Positions 1 to 7,514 of a stretch of 46,344 nucleotides of DNA are shown in pieces. The stretch comes from a virus, in IMG/VR virus record IMGVR_UViG_3300025131_000078, positions 1-46,344 of that record. One strand, written 5' to 3'. Numbering within the stretch: the stretch's first letter is position 1; every line of letters begins with the position of its first letter. Both the position numbers and the translations under genes were made by a program. The notes under the pieces are model-generated. The model made no database searches. It was not told the origin of the DNA and saw only the letters and a program-made list of their open reading frames with translations.

Positions 1-41
1 GTAGCTAGCCATTATGATAATTTAATTTGTAAATAAGAGAT

Positions 42-1385
42 ATGAAATATAAAGAAACAGAAAATTTAAAAAGGTTACAGAAATTTGTAGATGAGATGAA
101 AGCCACTTCATCACTTAATGAGAAAAAGGTTATTATTGATTCAGTAAAGGATGATGAGTTCATTACAGAGGCGTTAAATTATACATATGACCCTTATAAG
201 AAGTATTATGTAACTAGTAAGACTTGTAAAAAGATGAGTCATTTAGCCGATGATGTACTTACTTCTATAGTAGGTGATAATCCAAATGATTCTTTCTTTA
301 GTTTATTAGATCATTTAAATGAAAGGTTGTTCACCGGTCATGATTCAATTACCAATGTTGTTTCATATATAAATGCCTATCCGGAATTTGAAGATTTGTT
401 TTATTCTATAATTGATAGAAATTTAGAAATTAGAGCTTCTGAATCGGTTATTAATAAAGTTATTCCAAATTTGATTCCAACCTTTGATGTTGCTTTAGCA
501 ACTAAGTATGAACCTAAATTTTGTGATTTTGAAAATGAAGTTTGGATGGCATCTAGAAAATTAGATGGCGTAAGATGTATTATCAGAAAAGAAGGAGATA
601 GTATTACTGCTTATTCTAGACAAGGAAATGAGTTTACGACCTTGCAAAAAGTATTGGATGATGTTTTATATATCAGCGATGAAATAAGTTGGCATAATGA
701 TTTTGTATTAGACGGAGAGATTTGTTTAATGGATAAAAATGGTAATGAAGATTTCCAAGGTATAATGAAACAAATCAAAAGAAAAGATCATACTATTGAA
801 AATCCAAGATATATTATATTTGATTGTATAACAATTGAAGAGTTTGATTCGAAAGAAGGGTATATTTCATTAACAGAAAGATTACAAAGATTACCGGAAT
901 TAGATGGAATATTTGGCGATGTAAAAACATTAAGTATATTAGATCAGCATCTAATTGAAGATGAACGACAATTATTAAGTATGATTGCAGATGCTGAATA
1001 CCAAGGATATGAAGGAGTTATGTTGAGAAAAGAAACTTGTTATGAAGGTAAGAGATCTAAAAACTTATTAAAGTGTAAAAAGTTTCATGATAATGAATAT
1101 AAAGTATTAGATGTTGAATTTGATGACCATAGAGTTATCCGAAATGGTGCAGAGGTAGTAATGCCAATGTTAGCCAATGTTATTATTGAACATAAAGGAT
1201 ATAAAGTTTCAGTTGGGTCCGGATGGAGTCAAGACCAAAGAATTCGTTACCAAGCCAATCCGGAAGAGTTAATTGGTAAAACAATTACCGTTCAATATTT
1301 TGAAGAAACAAAAAATCAGCAAGGAGAATTGAGTTTAAGGTTTCCAACCGTAAAACATGTTTATGAAAATGGCAGAAGTGTTTAA
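42..1385 (+). CDS. ATP-dependent DNA ligase (T4 gp30-like)
   Basis: It seals nicks in duplex DNA during replication and recombination through an enzyme-AMP intermediate. The 447-residue protein has the ordered nucleotidyltransferase motifs: motif I KLDGVR with the AMP-accepting lysine at K173, motif III near VLDGEI, motif IV EGVMLRK, and motif V LLKCKKF. The C-terminal ~100 residues look like the OB-fold domain (GKTITVQYFEE, then LRFP close to the end). Its length is close to T4 gp30 (487 aa). The N-terminal ~150 residues are mostly helical and acidic, as in phage ligases. The ATG at 42 is the first in frame and lies just after an A-rich leader. It is the leftmost complete gene, followed by two small ORFs. 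The family call is secure; DNA rather than RNA ligase is favoured by the OB domain. Confidence 0.93.
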   Translation: MKYKETENLKRLQKFVDEMKATSSLNEKKVIIDSVKDDEFITEALNYTYDPYKKYYVTSKTCKKMSHLADDVLTSIVGDNPNDSFFSLLDHLNERLFTGHDSITNVVSYINAYPEFEDLFYSIIDRNLEIRASESVINKVIPNLIPTFDVALATKYEPKFCDFENEVWMASRKLDGVRCIIRKEGDSITAYSRQGNEFTTLQKVLDDVLYISDEISWHNDFVLDGEICLMDKNGNEDFQGIMKQIKRKDHTIENPRYIIFDCITIEEFDSKEGYISLTERLQRLPELDGIFGDVKTLSILDQHLIEDERQLLSMIADAEYQGYEGVMLRKETCYEGKRSKNLLKCKKFHDNEYKVLDVEFDDHRVIRNGAEVVMPMLANVIIEHKGYKVSVGSGWSQDQRIRYQANPEELIGKTITVQYFEETKNQQGELSLRFPTVKHVYENGRSV

Positions 1386-1403
1386 TGAGAATATATATTA
1401 TTA

Positions 1404-1532
1404 ATGGAAGAAAAAATCATTATATCAAAAGAAGAAAAAGAGCGTATATCACAAATAGTTAATCGATATATGCGTATGAGGCTTAAACGCAATCTAAAAA
1501 AAGTTTATAAAATATTGATACCTATTAGGTAA
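1404..1532 (+). CDS. small basic ORF, 42 aa, unknown
   Basis: This 42-codon frame starts ATG GAA GAA AAA and ends at the TAA at 1530-1532. The product begins acidic and ends strongly basic (RMRLKRNLKK), suggesting a helical nucleic-acid or membrane-surface binding peptide. It lies 18 bases after the ligase stop and just before an AT-rich regulatory stretch. Support is only its length, good placement and codon use like its neighbours, and I recognise no family. It could be non-coding. Confidence 0.4.
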   Translation: MEEKIIISKEEKERISQIVNRYMRMRLKRNLKKVYKILIPIR

Positions 1533-1555
1533 TACGAGATTTTTTTATTATATTA
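1533..1555 (+). promoter_or_regulatory. AT-rich recurrent intergenic element, copy 1
   Basis: TACGAGA is followed by a run of seven T and then ATTATATTAA. Similar strings occur at 3343, 24896, 35723 and 41211, each in a short intergenic gap. Here it precedes the ATATTTAT element at 1565. The TATATTA part could serve as a -10 box. It could instead be a U-tract of a terminator, but there is no strong stem upstream (only CCTA-T-TAGG). Confidence 0.4.
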
Positions 1556-1564
1556 AGATAATGT

Positions 1565-1572
1565 ATATTTAT
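1565..1572 (+). promoter_or_regulatory. candidate late promoter core ATATTTAT, copy 1
   Basis: ATATTTAT is followed by AAAAAAAGG, with 16 bases between the core and the ATG at 1589. It is one of ten similarly placed copies in the window. The downstream AAAGG can act as the ribosome binding site. Confidence 0.5.
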
Positions 1573-1588
1573 AAAAAAAGGTTTTAAA

Positions 1589-1768
1589 ATGAGCGGTTTA
1601 AAAGACAAAGACAACGTGTTAAGAACATTAGACGAAGCAGACAATATGATAGCTATAGTAATTGAATTAGCAAAAAAACAATCGATTGATACTAATGAAG
1701 CATGTCGAAGATTAATTGAAGTTCGTAGGAAACTAAAATTTGTCGGTGACCGCGCAGCCGTGAGTTAA
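1589..1768 (+). CDS. small acidic-to-basic protein, 59 aa, unknown
   Basis: The ATG at 1589 follows an ATATTTAT element and an AAAAGG ribosome site. The frame runs to the TAA at 1766-1768, whose last A is the first base of the next gene (TAATG), so the two are probably translationally coupled. The 59-residue product (MSGLKDKDNVLRTLDE...) looks fully helical and soluble with no Cys or membrane segment. No family is recognised. Its own promoter-like element and the coupling make it a likely real gene. Confidence 0.6.
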   Translation: MSGLKDKDNVLRTLDEADNMIAIVIELAKKQSIDTNEACRRLIEVRRKLKFVGDRAAVS

Positions 1769-2829
1769 TGAAAATCATATTACCATATTTAGTCGCACTA
1801 TCCGCACTCGCCTTGGCTAGTTGCGCAGCATATTACTCTATATTTGGACTATCAAAATTTTATGCAGGGGCAGCCGAAGCAGTAATTATTATGGGTATTT
1901 CCATTGAAGTTGCTAAGTTAGTAGCGACATCTGTATTGCATCAATACTCCAAAGTGTTACGTTGGCCAATTAAAATCTATCTAACTTTGGCTATTGTATT
2001 TTCAATGGCAATCACTAGTGCTGGTATATACGGGTTCCTAGTTTCTGCTTTTCAGACCACATCTAATGAGTTAGTTATCATGGAAAAACAATCTAATGTT
2101 ATTGAAATGAAGAAAGAAAGGTTCCAGGGACAATTTGATGATTATAAAATTGAAAAGGAATCCTTAAATAAAAATATTACAGAATTAGCAACAGGTCTTT
2201 CAAATAACGTCATTCAATATAAAGATAGAGAGACTGGACAGATTATAACTACAACGTCATCCTCTACCAGAAAAGTATTACAAGGTCAATTAGATGATTT
2301 TAAATTACAACGAGATAAGGTATCCGGGAGAATGGAGTCTTTAGCGGATTCAATTACTAAATTAGATATTCAAATATTAAATGTCCAGACAAATAATGAT
2401 CTCGCTAGTGAGATAGGTCCGTTAAAATATATAGCAGAAATAACTGGAAAATCTATAAACGAAGTAGTTAATTATTTCACATTGATATTGATTTTAATAT
2501 TCGATCCTCTAGCGGTTGCTTTGGTAATAGTTTTAAATAATATTACTAAAAGGAATCCAAAGATAGGTCCTGTCGTAGCAAACAGAGACCAGTTAGGAGA
2601 TCAACCGGAGGAGAGTAAAGCCGAGAGGGTTAAAGCCCCAACTCCGGATGCTCCTAATCCTAATGAAGTTAAAATGTCAAAGCCTCCTGGACTAGAATTT
2701 GATACTCCTTATACAATAGAAGAAATTACAGAGGCATTTGCAACACAAGATGAAAAAGAAGATATTTACAAAGAAGATAAACCGGTAAAGAATCCGGAAC
2801 AACCCAGGCCTGGTGCATACCGGTCATAA
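1768..2829 (+). CDS. membrane protein with central coiled coil
   Basis: The 353-residue protein has hydrophobic segments near residues 3-25, 35-55 and 70-92. A long charged helical region follows (~105-215), rich in K, E and Q and probably coiled coil. Another hydrophobic segment lies near 234-256, and the C-terminal tail is hydrophilic and Pro/Glu-rich. This resembles the 'membrane coil' proteins of marine T4-like phages, whose role is unknown. It starts on the last base of the preceding stop, so expression is probably coupled. Possible jobs include inner-membrane association or superinfection control, but nothing in the sequence picks one. It is not an obvious holin because it is too long and has a large soluble coil. 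Confidence 0.7.
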   Translation: MKIILPYLVALSALALASCAAYYSIFGLSKFYAGAAEAVIIMGISIEVAKLVATSVLHQYSKVLRWPIKIYLTLAIVFSMAITSAGIYGFLVSAFQTTSNELVIMEKQSNVIEMKKERFQGQFDDYKIEKESLNKNITELATGLSNNVIQYKDRETGQIITTTSSSTRKVLQGQLDDFKLQRDKVSGRMESLADSITKLDIQILNVQTNNDLASEIGPLKYIAEITGKSINEVVNYFTLILILIFDPLAVALVIVLNNITKRNPKIGPVVANRDQLGDQPEESKAERVKAPTPDAPNPNEVKMSKPPGLEFDTPYTIEEITEAFATQDEKEDIYKEDKPVKNPEQPRPGAYRS

Positions 2830-2840
2830 ATTAAAATACC

Positions 2841-3332
2841 ATGAGTTATAAAACAAAAACAAATAATGGCAAGCGTTTGATGATTTGCATGAACAGTAAA
2901 CCAGAGACATCAAAATATTATCGAGGTAAGGAATGTGATAATTGGACAGTTGTAGGACATGATGCCACCGGAGTATTATGTTGGAAATGCACATCTGCAA
3001 TGGTTCCTCCTCCGGATATCACATCTGGATATAAATCACAAGGATTTCCGCGCGGTTGGCAATTCCGTAAAGAATTTGTACATGAAGACGGAACTGTATA
3101 TCATAAAGGAGTTGAACAACCTAAACTTAAAGGCACATTAGATGCCACTCCTATAGATAATACAAAAAAGAAAAAATTATCAAAAAAGGAAAAGGAAGAA
3201 TTAAAAGATCAATTGTTACAACAAATGGTTTTTGTTCGTGGTGAGTTATCCAAAGCCAAATGGAAAAAAGATATTAGATCAAATCAAGTACAATTAAGGC
3301 GAATTGAAAGAAAGATAAAAAAGCTTAAATAA
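2841..3332 (+). CDS. Cys-rich putative zinc-ribbon protein, unknown
   Basis: This 163-residue protein has cysteines at 16, 32, 47 and 50, the last two as CWKC. The spacing suggests a small zinc ribbon in the first third. The segment GFPRGWQFRKEFVHEDGTVYH follows, and the C-terminal third is highly basic and helical (KKKKLSKKEKEE ... RRIERKIKKLK). Zinc ribbon plus basic tail suggests nucleic-acid or ribosome/RNA-polymerase contact, but that is inference. It begins 11 bases after the upstream stop and is followed by a promoter-like gap. I do not recognise a named family. Confidence 0.65.
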   Translation: MSYKTKTNNGKRLMICMNSKPETSKYYRGKECDNWTVVGHDATGVLCWKCTSAMVPPPDITSGYKSQGFPRGWQFRKEFVHEDGTVYHKGVEQPKLKGTLDATPIDNTKKKKLSKKEKEELKDQLLQQMVFVRGELSKAKWKKDIRSNQVQLRRIERKIKKLK

Positions 3333-3342
3333 CATTTGTGTT

Positions 3343-3366
3343 TATGAAAAAAATTTATTATATTAA
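3343..3366 (+). promoter_or_regulatory. AT-rich recurrent intergenic element, copy 2
   Basis: TATGAAAAAAATTTA is followed by TTATATTAA, ending three bases before the protease ATG at 3370. If TATATT is a -10 box, the transcript would start almost at the start codon, giving a leaderless or near-leaderless message. It matches the copies at 1533, 24896, 35723 and 41211. Confidence 0.4.
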
Positions 3367-3369
3367 TAT

Positions 3370-3975
3370 ATGAGTATATATGAAGAAAAACATGTCCCGG
3401 ACGAGATAGTAGGTACATCTGATCCTTATAGTTCAGTATCGGAACAATTAGCGACATTAATGGATTTTAATGATTCGGTAATTTATCTTACTAATGATAT
3501 TGAAGATGATACGTTAGTTGATTTTATGATTCGAGTTAGAGCAATAATTGGTAACAGAACAGAACAAGAAAAAGATATGCCAATTAATATTATAATAAAT
3601 TCATTGGGCGGAGACATACATGCCATGTTAGGTATAATTGATTATATAGAATCATTGTCAGTTAAAGTTAATACAATATGTAGAGGAAAAGCTTTTTCAG
3701 CAGCTGCTATAATATTAGCATGTGGTACTGGCTCTAGAATGATGAGTAAAAGATCCTCTGTGATGTTTCATCAATCATCTAGTTTTTTAGATGGAAAGAT
3801 GAGCGACATTGCAGCATATTTAGATAACATTAAAAATTTAGAAACAACTATATACGACTTGTTAGCAGACCGTACAAAAAAAGATGCGGATTGGTGGCGA
3901 GATAAAATGAAATCCGATTTATTTTTATCAACTAATGATTTAATTGAATACGGAGTAATTGATCAAATAATATAA
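3370..3975 (+). CDS. ClpP-like serine protease (S14 family)
   Basis: The 201-residue protein aligns by eye with the ClpP fold over its full length. INSLGGD (cf. ClpP SPGG) is the oxyanion-region strand, and GKAFSAAA holds the nucleophile S110. VMFHQSS holds H134, and KSDLFLSTNDLIEYGVID near the C-terminus holds D183, equivalent to the third triad residue of ClpP. The complete triad implies an active peptidase. Phages use ClpP-like enzymes as prohead proteases or as partners or modifiers of host Clp machinery. Here it sits with an HD hydrolase and the late sigma factor, far from the portal, so a regulatory or host-takeover role is plausible. It may lack its own unfoldase, since no Clp ATPase is in the window. 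It has a promoter-like element immediately upstream and is three bases from the HD gene. Confidence 0.88.
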   Translation: MSIYEEKHVPDEIVGTSDPYSSVSEQLATLMDFNDSVIYLTNDIEDDTLVDFMIRVRAIIGNRTEQEKDMPINIIINSLGGDIHAMLGIIDYIESLSVKVNTICRGKAFSAAAIILACGTGSRMMSKRSSVMFHQSSSFLDGKMSDIAAYLDNIKNLETTIYDLLADRTKKDADWWRDKMKSDLFLSTNDLIEYGVIDQII

Positions 3976-3978
3976 AAT

Positions 3979-4743
3979 ATGAGTTTAACAGCAGAAGAAA
4001 TACAAAAAAATTGGGAAGATTTTTTAGAAGTTATCGAAACGCATTTCCATGGAGAGCGTAGAGAAAAATTATTAACAATGTACGGTGAATTAGAAGATAG
4101 GGCATCTATGGCCCCTGCCTCTTCCGTAGATCATTATCATAATGCCTTTATAGGAGGATATATTGACCATGTACTACGAGTCATTAAATGTGCTAAATCA
4201 GTATATGAATTATGGACTAATATGGGTGCAGATATGTCTGGTTATACAGAAGAAGAATTAATATTCGTTGCTTTAAACCATGATTTAGGTAAATTAGGAT
4301 TTCCAGGAGATAATGGAGAAATATATACTCCAAACGATTCAGATTGGCATATAAAAAATATGGGAAAGATATTTAAAATAAACCCAAACAATCCATTTGC
4401 GTTAGTTAATGATTTATCAATATGGTTATTACAACACCATGATATTAAAATATCTTTTAATGAAATGATAGGTATTAAATGCACCGATGGATTATATGAT
4501 GAATCAAATAAACCTTATTTTATTTCGAGGTCAAAGGATTCTAAATTAAGAACTAATATGCCTTATGTAATGCATCAAGCGGATTCAATGGCTGCTAGAA
4601 TAGAATATGAAAAATGGGCTAGTACAGAAGAACGTCCATTACCGTTAAACGGAGTTACAAAAAAGCCAAAGAAGGCTGTTACATCATCTTCTCAAAAAGT
4701 TGATGCAACTAAATTATTTGGTGAATTATTTGGAGAGAAATAA
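3979..4743 (+). CDS. HD-domain phosphohydrolase
   Basis: The 254-residue protein has the metal-binding signature of the HD superfamily. H64 lies in GGYIDHVLRV, H101-D102 in LNHDLGK, further histidines in LLQHHD (153-155), and the distal D202 in MHQADSMAARIEYE. These residues would bind one or two divalent metals and hydrolyse a phosphoester, probably of a nucleotide, but the substrate cannot be read from sequence. The C-terminal ~40 residues are basic and Ser-rich and look disordered. Three bases separate it from the protease gene, and its stop overlaps the next start by one base. Related HD proteins are common in T4-like marine phages. The family call is firm, the function is open. Confidence 0.85.
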   Translation: MSLTAEEIQKNWEDFLEVIETHFHGERREKLLTMYGELEDRASMAPASSVDHYHNAFIGGYIDHVLRVIKCAKSVYELWTNMGADMSGYTEEELIFVALNHDLGKLGFPGDNGEIYTPNDSDWHIKNMGKIFKINPNNPFALVNDLSIWLLQHHDIKISFNEMIGIKCTDGLYDESNKPYFISRSKDSKLRTNMPYVMHQADSMAARIEYEKWASTEERPLPLNGVTKKPKKAVTSSSQKVDATKLFGELFGEK

Positions 4744-5027
4744 TGGAAATAGCATTTTATATAGCTTCCGGTTTGTTACTTATATCAATATTTTTAAATA
4801 TAAATTTATTGCGTAAAAATGAATTAGGAGAAGATTATATTACAGAATTAGAAGAATCTAATATAGAATATAATTTATTTTTTGAGCGTATGAAAACGTT
4901 TTTGAGTCAGTCAAATACACATCTTAAAAATTTAGATAGAATAGGTTCATTTGAATCTGATGACGAAACTGGTTTTATATTTAAAGAAATGAAAAAAATT
5001 ATAGAACAATTAAATCAAAGGTTTTAA
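4743..5027 (+). CDS. small membrane-anchored protein, unknown
   Basis: The 94-residue product has one N-terminal hydrophobic segment (about residues 3-22, IAFYIASGLLLISIFLNI). A charged helical tail rich in Glu and Leu follows. It overlaps the HD gene by one base and the sigma-factor gene by one base (TTTTAATG), making a tightly coupled trio. No family is recognised. The likely topology is a single span with a soluble helical domain. Confidence 0.65.
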   Translation: MEIAFYIASGLLLISIFLNINLLRKNELGEDYITELEESNIEYNLFFERMKTFLSQSNTHLKNLDRIGSFESDDETGFIFKEMKKIIEQLNQRF

Positions 5028-5809
5028 TGATTGAAGATGTCGAACAAGATATAATATTTAATGTAAAAGAATTTTATAAGTGGTTAAAAATAGAAGAGAG
5101 TGCAGAGCCTAAAGCACGTAGAGGTCGTAAGCCAACCAAGAAACAATATTTTACATATATTACAGAAAAGGCTATCGTAGCTTATAATAACGAGCCAGAT
5201 GACGACCAACGGAATAAAGTTTATAGAGAACATATAGATTATCCATTTAATAAATTAGTTGAAAATATTTATCACACATTTAAATTTAGTTATTTTGATG
5301 TTCCATATGAAGATGTTAAATGTGAAGTAGTAGCGTTCTTAAATGAAAAGATAGATAAGTTCACAGAAGGCAAAGGTAAAGCATTTTCATATTTTTCTAT
5401 TATAGCTAAAAATTATCTTATCATACAAAATAATGCAAATTATGCCAAACTAAAACGTAGGGCTGATACTAGTTTATTAGATGAATCCCGGGATGTCATG
5501 AATGAAGTTGCATTATCTTCATACCAAGAATCATTACGTGATTTTGTAGAATTATGGTGCGAATGGTATGATAAAAATATGAATATGGTATTCAGTAATA
5601 AACGAGATATATTAGTAGCTGATACTATCCTAGAATTATTCCGGACAGCTGATAACATCGAAAATTTTAATAAGAAGGCATTATACATTTTAATAAGGGA
5701 AAGAACAAGTCTAAAGACCCAAAACATAACTAAGGTAATCAATGTTATGCGAAGAGACTTTGAAAAAATGTTCCGTGCTTATAACCAAACCGGACACTTA
5801 CTAGCCTAA
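5027..5809 (+). CDS. late transcription sigma factor (T4 gp55-like)
   Basis: This would redirect host RNA polymerase to late promoters. The protein is 260 residues, longer than T4 gp55 (185 aa). The core carries the family-typical stretch GKGKAFSYFSIIAKNYLI (about residues 121-138), equivalent to the sigma region 2 helix that binds polymerase and the -10 DNA. The N-terminal extension contains ARRGRKPTKK at 30-39, with RGRKP matching an AT-hook core. This could suit the very AT-rich candidate late promoters in this genome. The C-terminal part (NITKVINVMRRDFEKMF) is helical. It overlaps the upstream stop by one base. The family assignment rests on the region-2-like motif, size and the context of recurring late-type elements. 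Confidence 0.8.
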   Translation: MIEDVEQDIIFNVKEFYKWLKIEESAEPKARRGRKPTKKQYFTYITEKAIVAYNNEPDDDQRNKVYREHIDYPFNKLVENIYHTFKFSYFDVPYEDVKCEVVAFLNEKIDKFTEGKGKAFSYFSIIAKNYLIIQNNANYAKLKRRADTSLLDESRDVMNEVALSSYQESLRDFVELWCEWYDKNMNMVFSNKRDILVADTILELFRTADNIENFNKKALYILIRERTSLKTQNITKVINVMRRDFEKMFRAYNQTGHLLA

Positions 5810-5823
5810 ACATAAGATCTTTT

Positions 5824-5831
5824 ATATTTAT
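5824..5831 (+). promoter_or_regulatory. candidate late promoter core ATATTTAT, copy 2
   Basis: ATATTTAT is followed by TATAAAGGG, ending 14 bases before the ATG at 5846. It lies in the 36-base gap after the sigma-factor gene and heads the baseplate block, a logical site for a late promoter. Confidence 0.55.
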
Positions 5832-5845
5832 TATAAAGGGTTATT

Positions 5846-6262
5846 ATGAGTAGTGACTTCGAATTATTTAAAGGTACATCATTCTCTGATTTAATGCGCG
5901 ATGTGTATCATAACTCAAAAAAGAAATCACGTCAAATAGATATGTTAATTAAAGAATTACAACCTTTAATTAAAAATGTTGGCGATGCAACCGTCATTGT
6001 TCCATTAATAAAAGATTATTTAGATGTGGCTGTTAAAAATGACGATGCACTAGTTAAATTAGCAGCAATCGTACAAAGAATAATTTCTTCGTCTGGTAAA
6101 GATGATGATGGAAATGAATTCGGGATGACAGAAGACGAACGTCGACAATTATTAGAAGAGGCTGAAAACGAAATAAGAAGTATTCAGAAAACTGTTAAAG
6201 TTCCAGACTCAAAAGAAATTACAAAAAAGGATTTAAATGGCACAGGGGATATTTGTAGCTGA
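5846..6262 (+). CDS. unknown protein heading the baseplate block
   Basis: The 138-residue, mostly helical and charged protein has no Cys before its last residues and no membrane segment. It has an acidic patch (DDDGNEFGMTEDERR) near residue 95. It follows a late-type element and an AAAGGG ribosome site. Its last 26 bases overlap the next gene in another frame, an overlap that argues for coordinated expression. By position it may be a baseplate or hub assembly factor, but I recognise no family. Confidence 0.65.
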   Translation: MSSDFELFKGTSFSDLMRDVYHNSKKKSRQIDMLIKELQPLIKNVGDATVIVPLIKDYLDVAVKNDDALVKLAAIVQRIISSSGKDDDGNEFGMTEDERRQLLEEAENEIRSIQKTVKVPDSKEITKKDLNGTGDICS

Positions 6263-7514
6263 AGTTATTGATGATCAAACCGGATATGGTGGACAGGCAT
6301 CTGCACAGTTATCTAACATGGCAGCAACCCTAGGGTTAGCTCCGGAAGTTCCGATTGGAACAGTACAATTCCGTACGGCCGGGCAGAGTCCAACTGAGCC
6401 TTCCGGAGAAGGATATGCCTCGCCTTTATTGCCACAACATACTAAAATACCATTAGTAGGAGAATTCATAGTTGTTATTCCAGGACCAGCAAAAAATGCA
6501 ACACATATTGTTAATTCAACTTTTTATTATTTAGGTCCTGTAGCATTAGCTAATAATAAAAATCAAAATAAAATGGAAGGCGCTTTAAAACGTGCTACAC
6601 AAGCCGTTGGAATAGGACTTCCAACAAATTTAATTCCAAAAAAGAAGGTACTTCCATTACAACCAACTGGCGGTGATGTTTTATTCCAAGGACGTAACGG
6701 AGGCTCGATTAGATTTACATCGACACAGTCCTCAGGCATGTTTGGAGAGTATGTCCCATCCGGAAAAGATTTTCCATGGAAAAAATCAAGTGCAGCAATA
6801 CCAGGTGTTGGCGCAATAACTGGAAATGGACAATATGATAAAGGTGCAGTAGGAAATCCTTTAATAGCTATCACATGTGGGTTAGGAAAGGGCAGTAAGA
6901 CATTAGTTGAAAATAATGTAGAAGATAAAAGTTGTATATATCTAACTACCGATCAGAAATTAGAAAAAGTAAAATTAGCTCAAAAAGATGTTGGCGGAAA
7001 ATATCCAGCAAACCATAGAACATCATTAGCAACAGCTCCAGTCGGTGGTGTTGCAATATTAAATGCAAACCATCAAATAAAAATGCCAAATGCATTTGAT
7101 GATTCACAGGTGTTTATTAATGGTGATAGAATATTATTAAATGCCAAAAAAGATAGTGTGATTTTAGTAGCAGAAAAAGATATAAAAATGTGCACTAAAT
7201 ATTGGTCTGTAGATCTTGACCCATTAATGGGGACAGTACAAACATTACAAGCAGAATATGAGGCATTAGCTAATCATACGAAAAAACATATTGAATTGAC
7301 AAATGCATTAGTACGTGTAATATCACAAATACAATTCCCTACAGCTGTAGGACCTACCGGTCCGTGTTTAGATACATATTTCCAGCAATTAAAATCTATT
7401 AGTGATGCATTAGTAGGCGGAAAAAAGTTATGGTCTAAAGTAGATGATAGAGAAAATGAAGTTCATTCATTAAGAAAAAAATACGAAAAAATGAAACGGA
7501 AGAAAGGTAGATAA
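6237..7514 (+). CDS. gp5-like baseplate hub/spike protein without lysozyme
   Basis: The N-terminal ~115 residues look like an OB-type beta domain (IGTVQFRTAG ... HTKIPLVGEFIVVIPGP ... FYYLGPV), as in the gp5/gpV spike family. A beta-rich middle follows (GGDVLFQGRNGGSIRF, near 150). Around residues 285-320 there is a regular strand pattern (FINGDRILLNAKKDSVILVAEKDIKM) like the gp5 beta-helix region. The C-terminal ~100 residues are helical and basic. T4 gp5 carries a lysozyme between OB and helix, and no such domain is visible here in 425 residues. It overlaps the upstream gene by 26 bases and the next by one. The role, puncturing the outer membrane at the tail tip, follows from the family. 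The assignment is moderate, based on strand pattern and context. Confidence 0.6.
   Translation: MAQGIFVAEVIDDQTGYGGQASAQLSNMAATLGLAPEVPIGTVQFRTAGQSPTEPSGEGYASPLLPQHTKIPLVGEFIVVIPGPAKNATHIVNSTFYYLGPVALANNKNQNKMEGALKRATQAVGIGLPTNLIPKKKVLPLQPTGGDVLFQGRNGGSIRFTSTQSSGMFGEYVPSGKDFPWKKSSAAIPGVGAITGNGQYDKGAVGNPLIAITCGLGKGSKTLVENNVEDKSCIYLTTDQKLEKVKLAQKDVGGKYPANHRTSLATAPVGGVAILNANHQIKMPNAFDDSQVFINGDRILLNAKKDSVILVAEKDIKMCTKYWSVDLDPLMGTVQTLQAEYEALANHTKKHIELTNALVRVISQIQFPTAVGPTGPCLDTYFQQLKSISDALVGGKKLWSKVDDRENEVHSLRKKYEKMKRKKGR

Noticed and set aside
1-41. End of an upstream gene at the left edge
   Set aside because: Only 41 bases with several stops in all + frames. Nothing can be identified.
3370-3975. 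The ClpP-like gene as the prohead protease
   Set aside because: It is far from the portal and clustered with regulatory genes, and the expected gp21 position lies just beyond the right end of the window. It was kept as a ClpP-like protease of open role.
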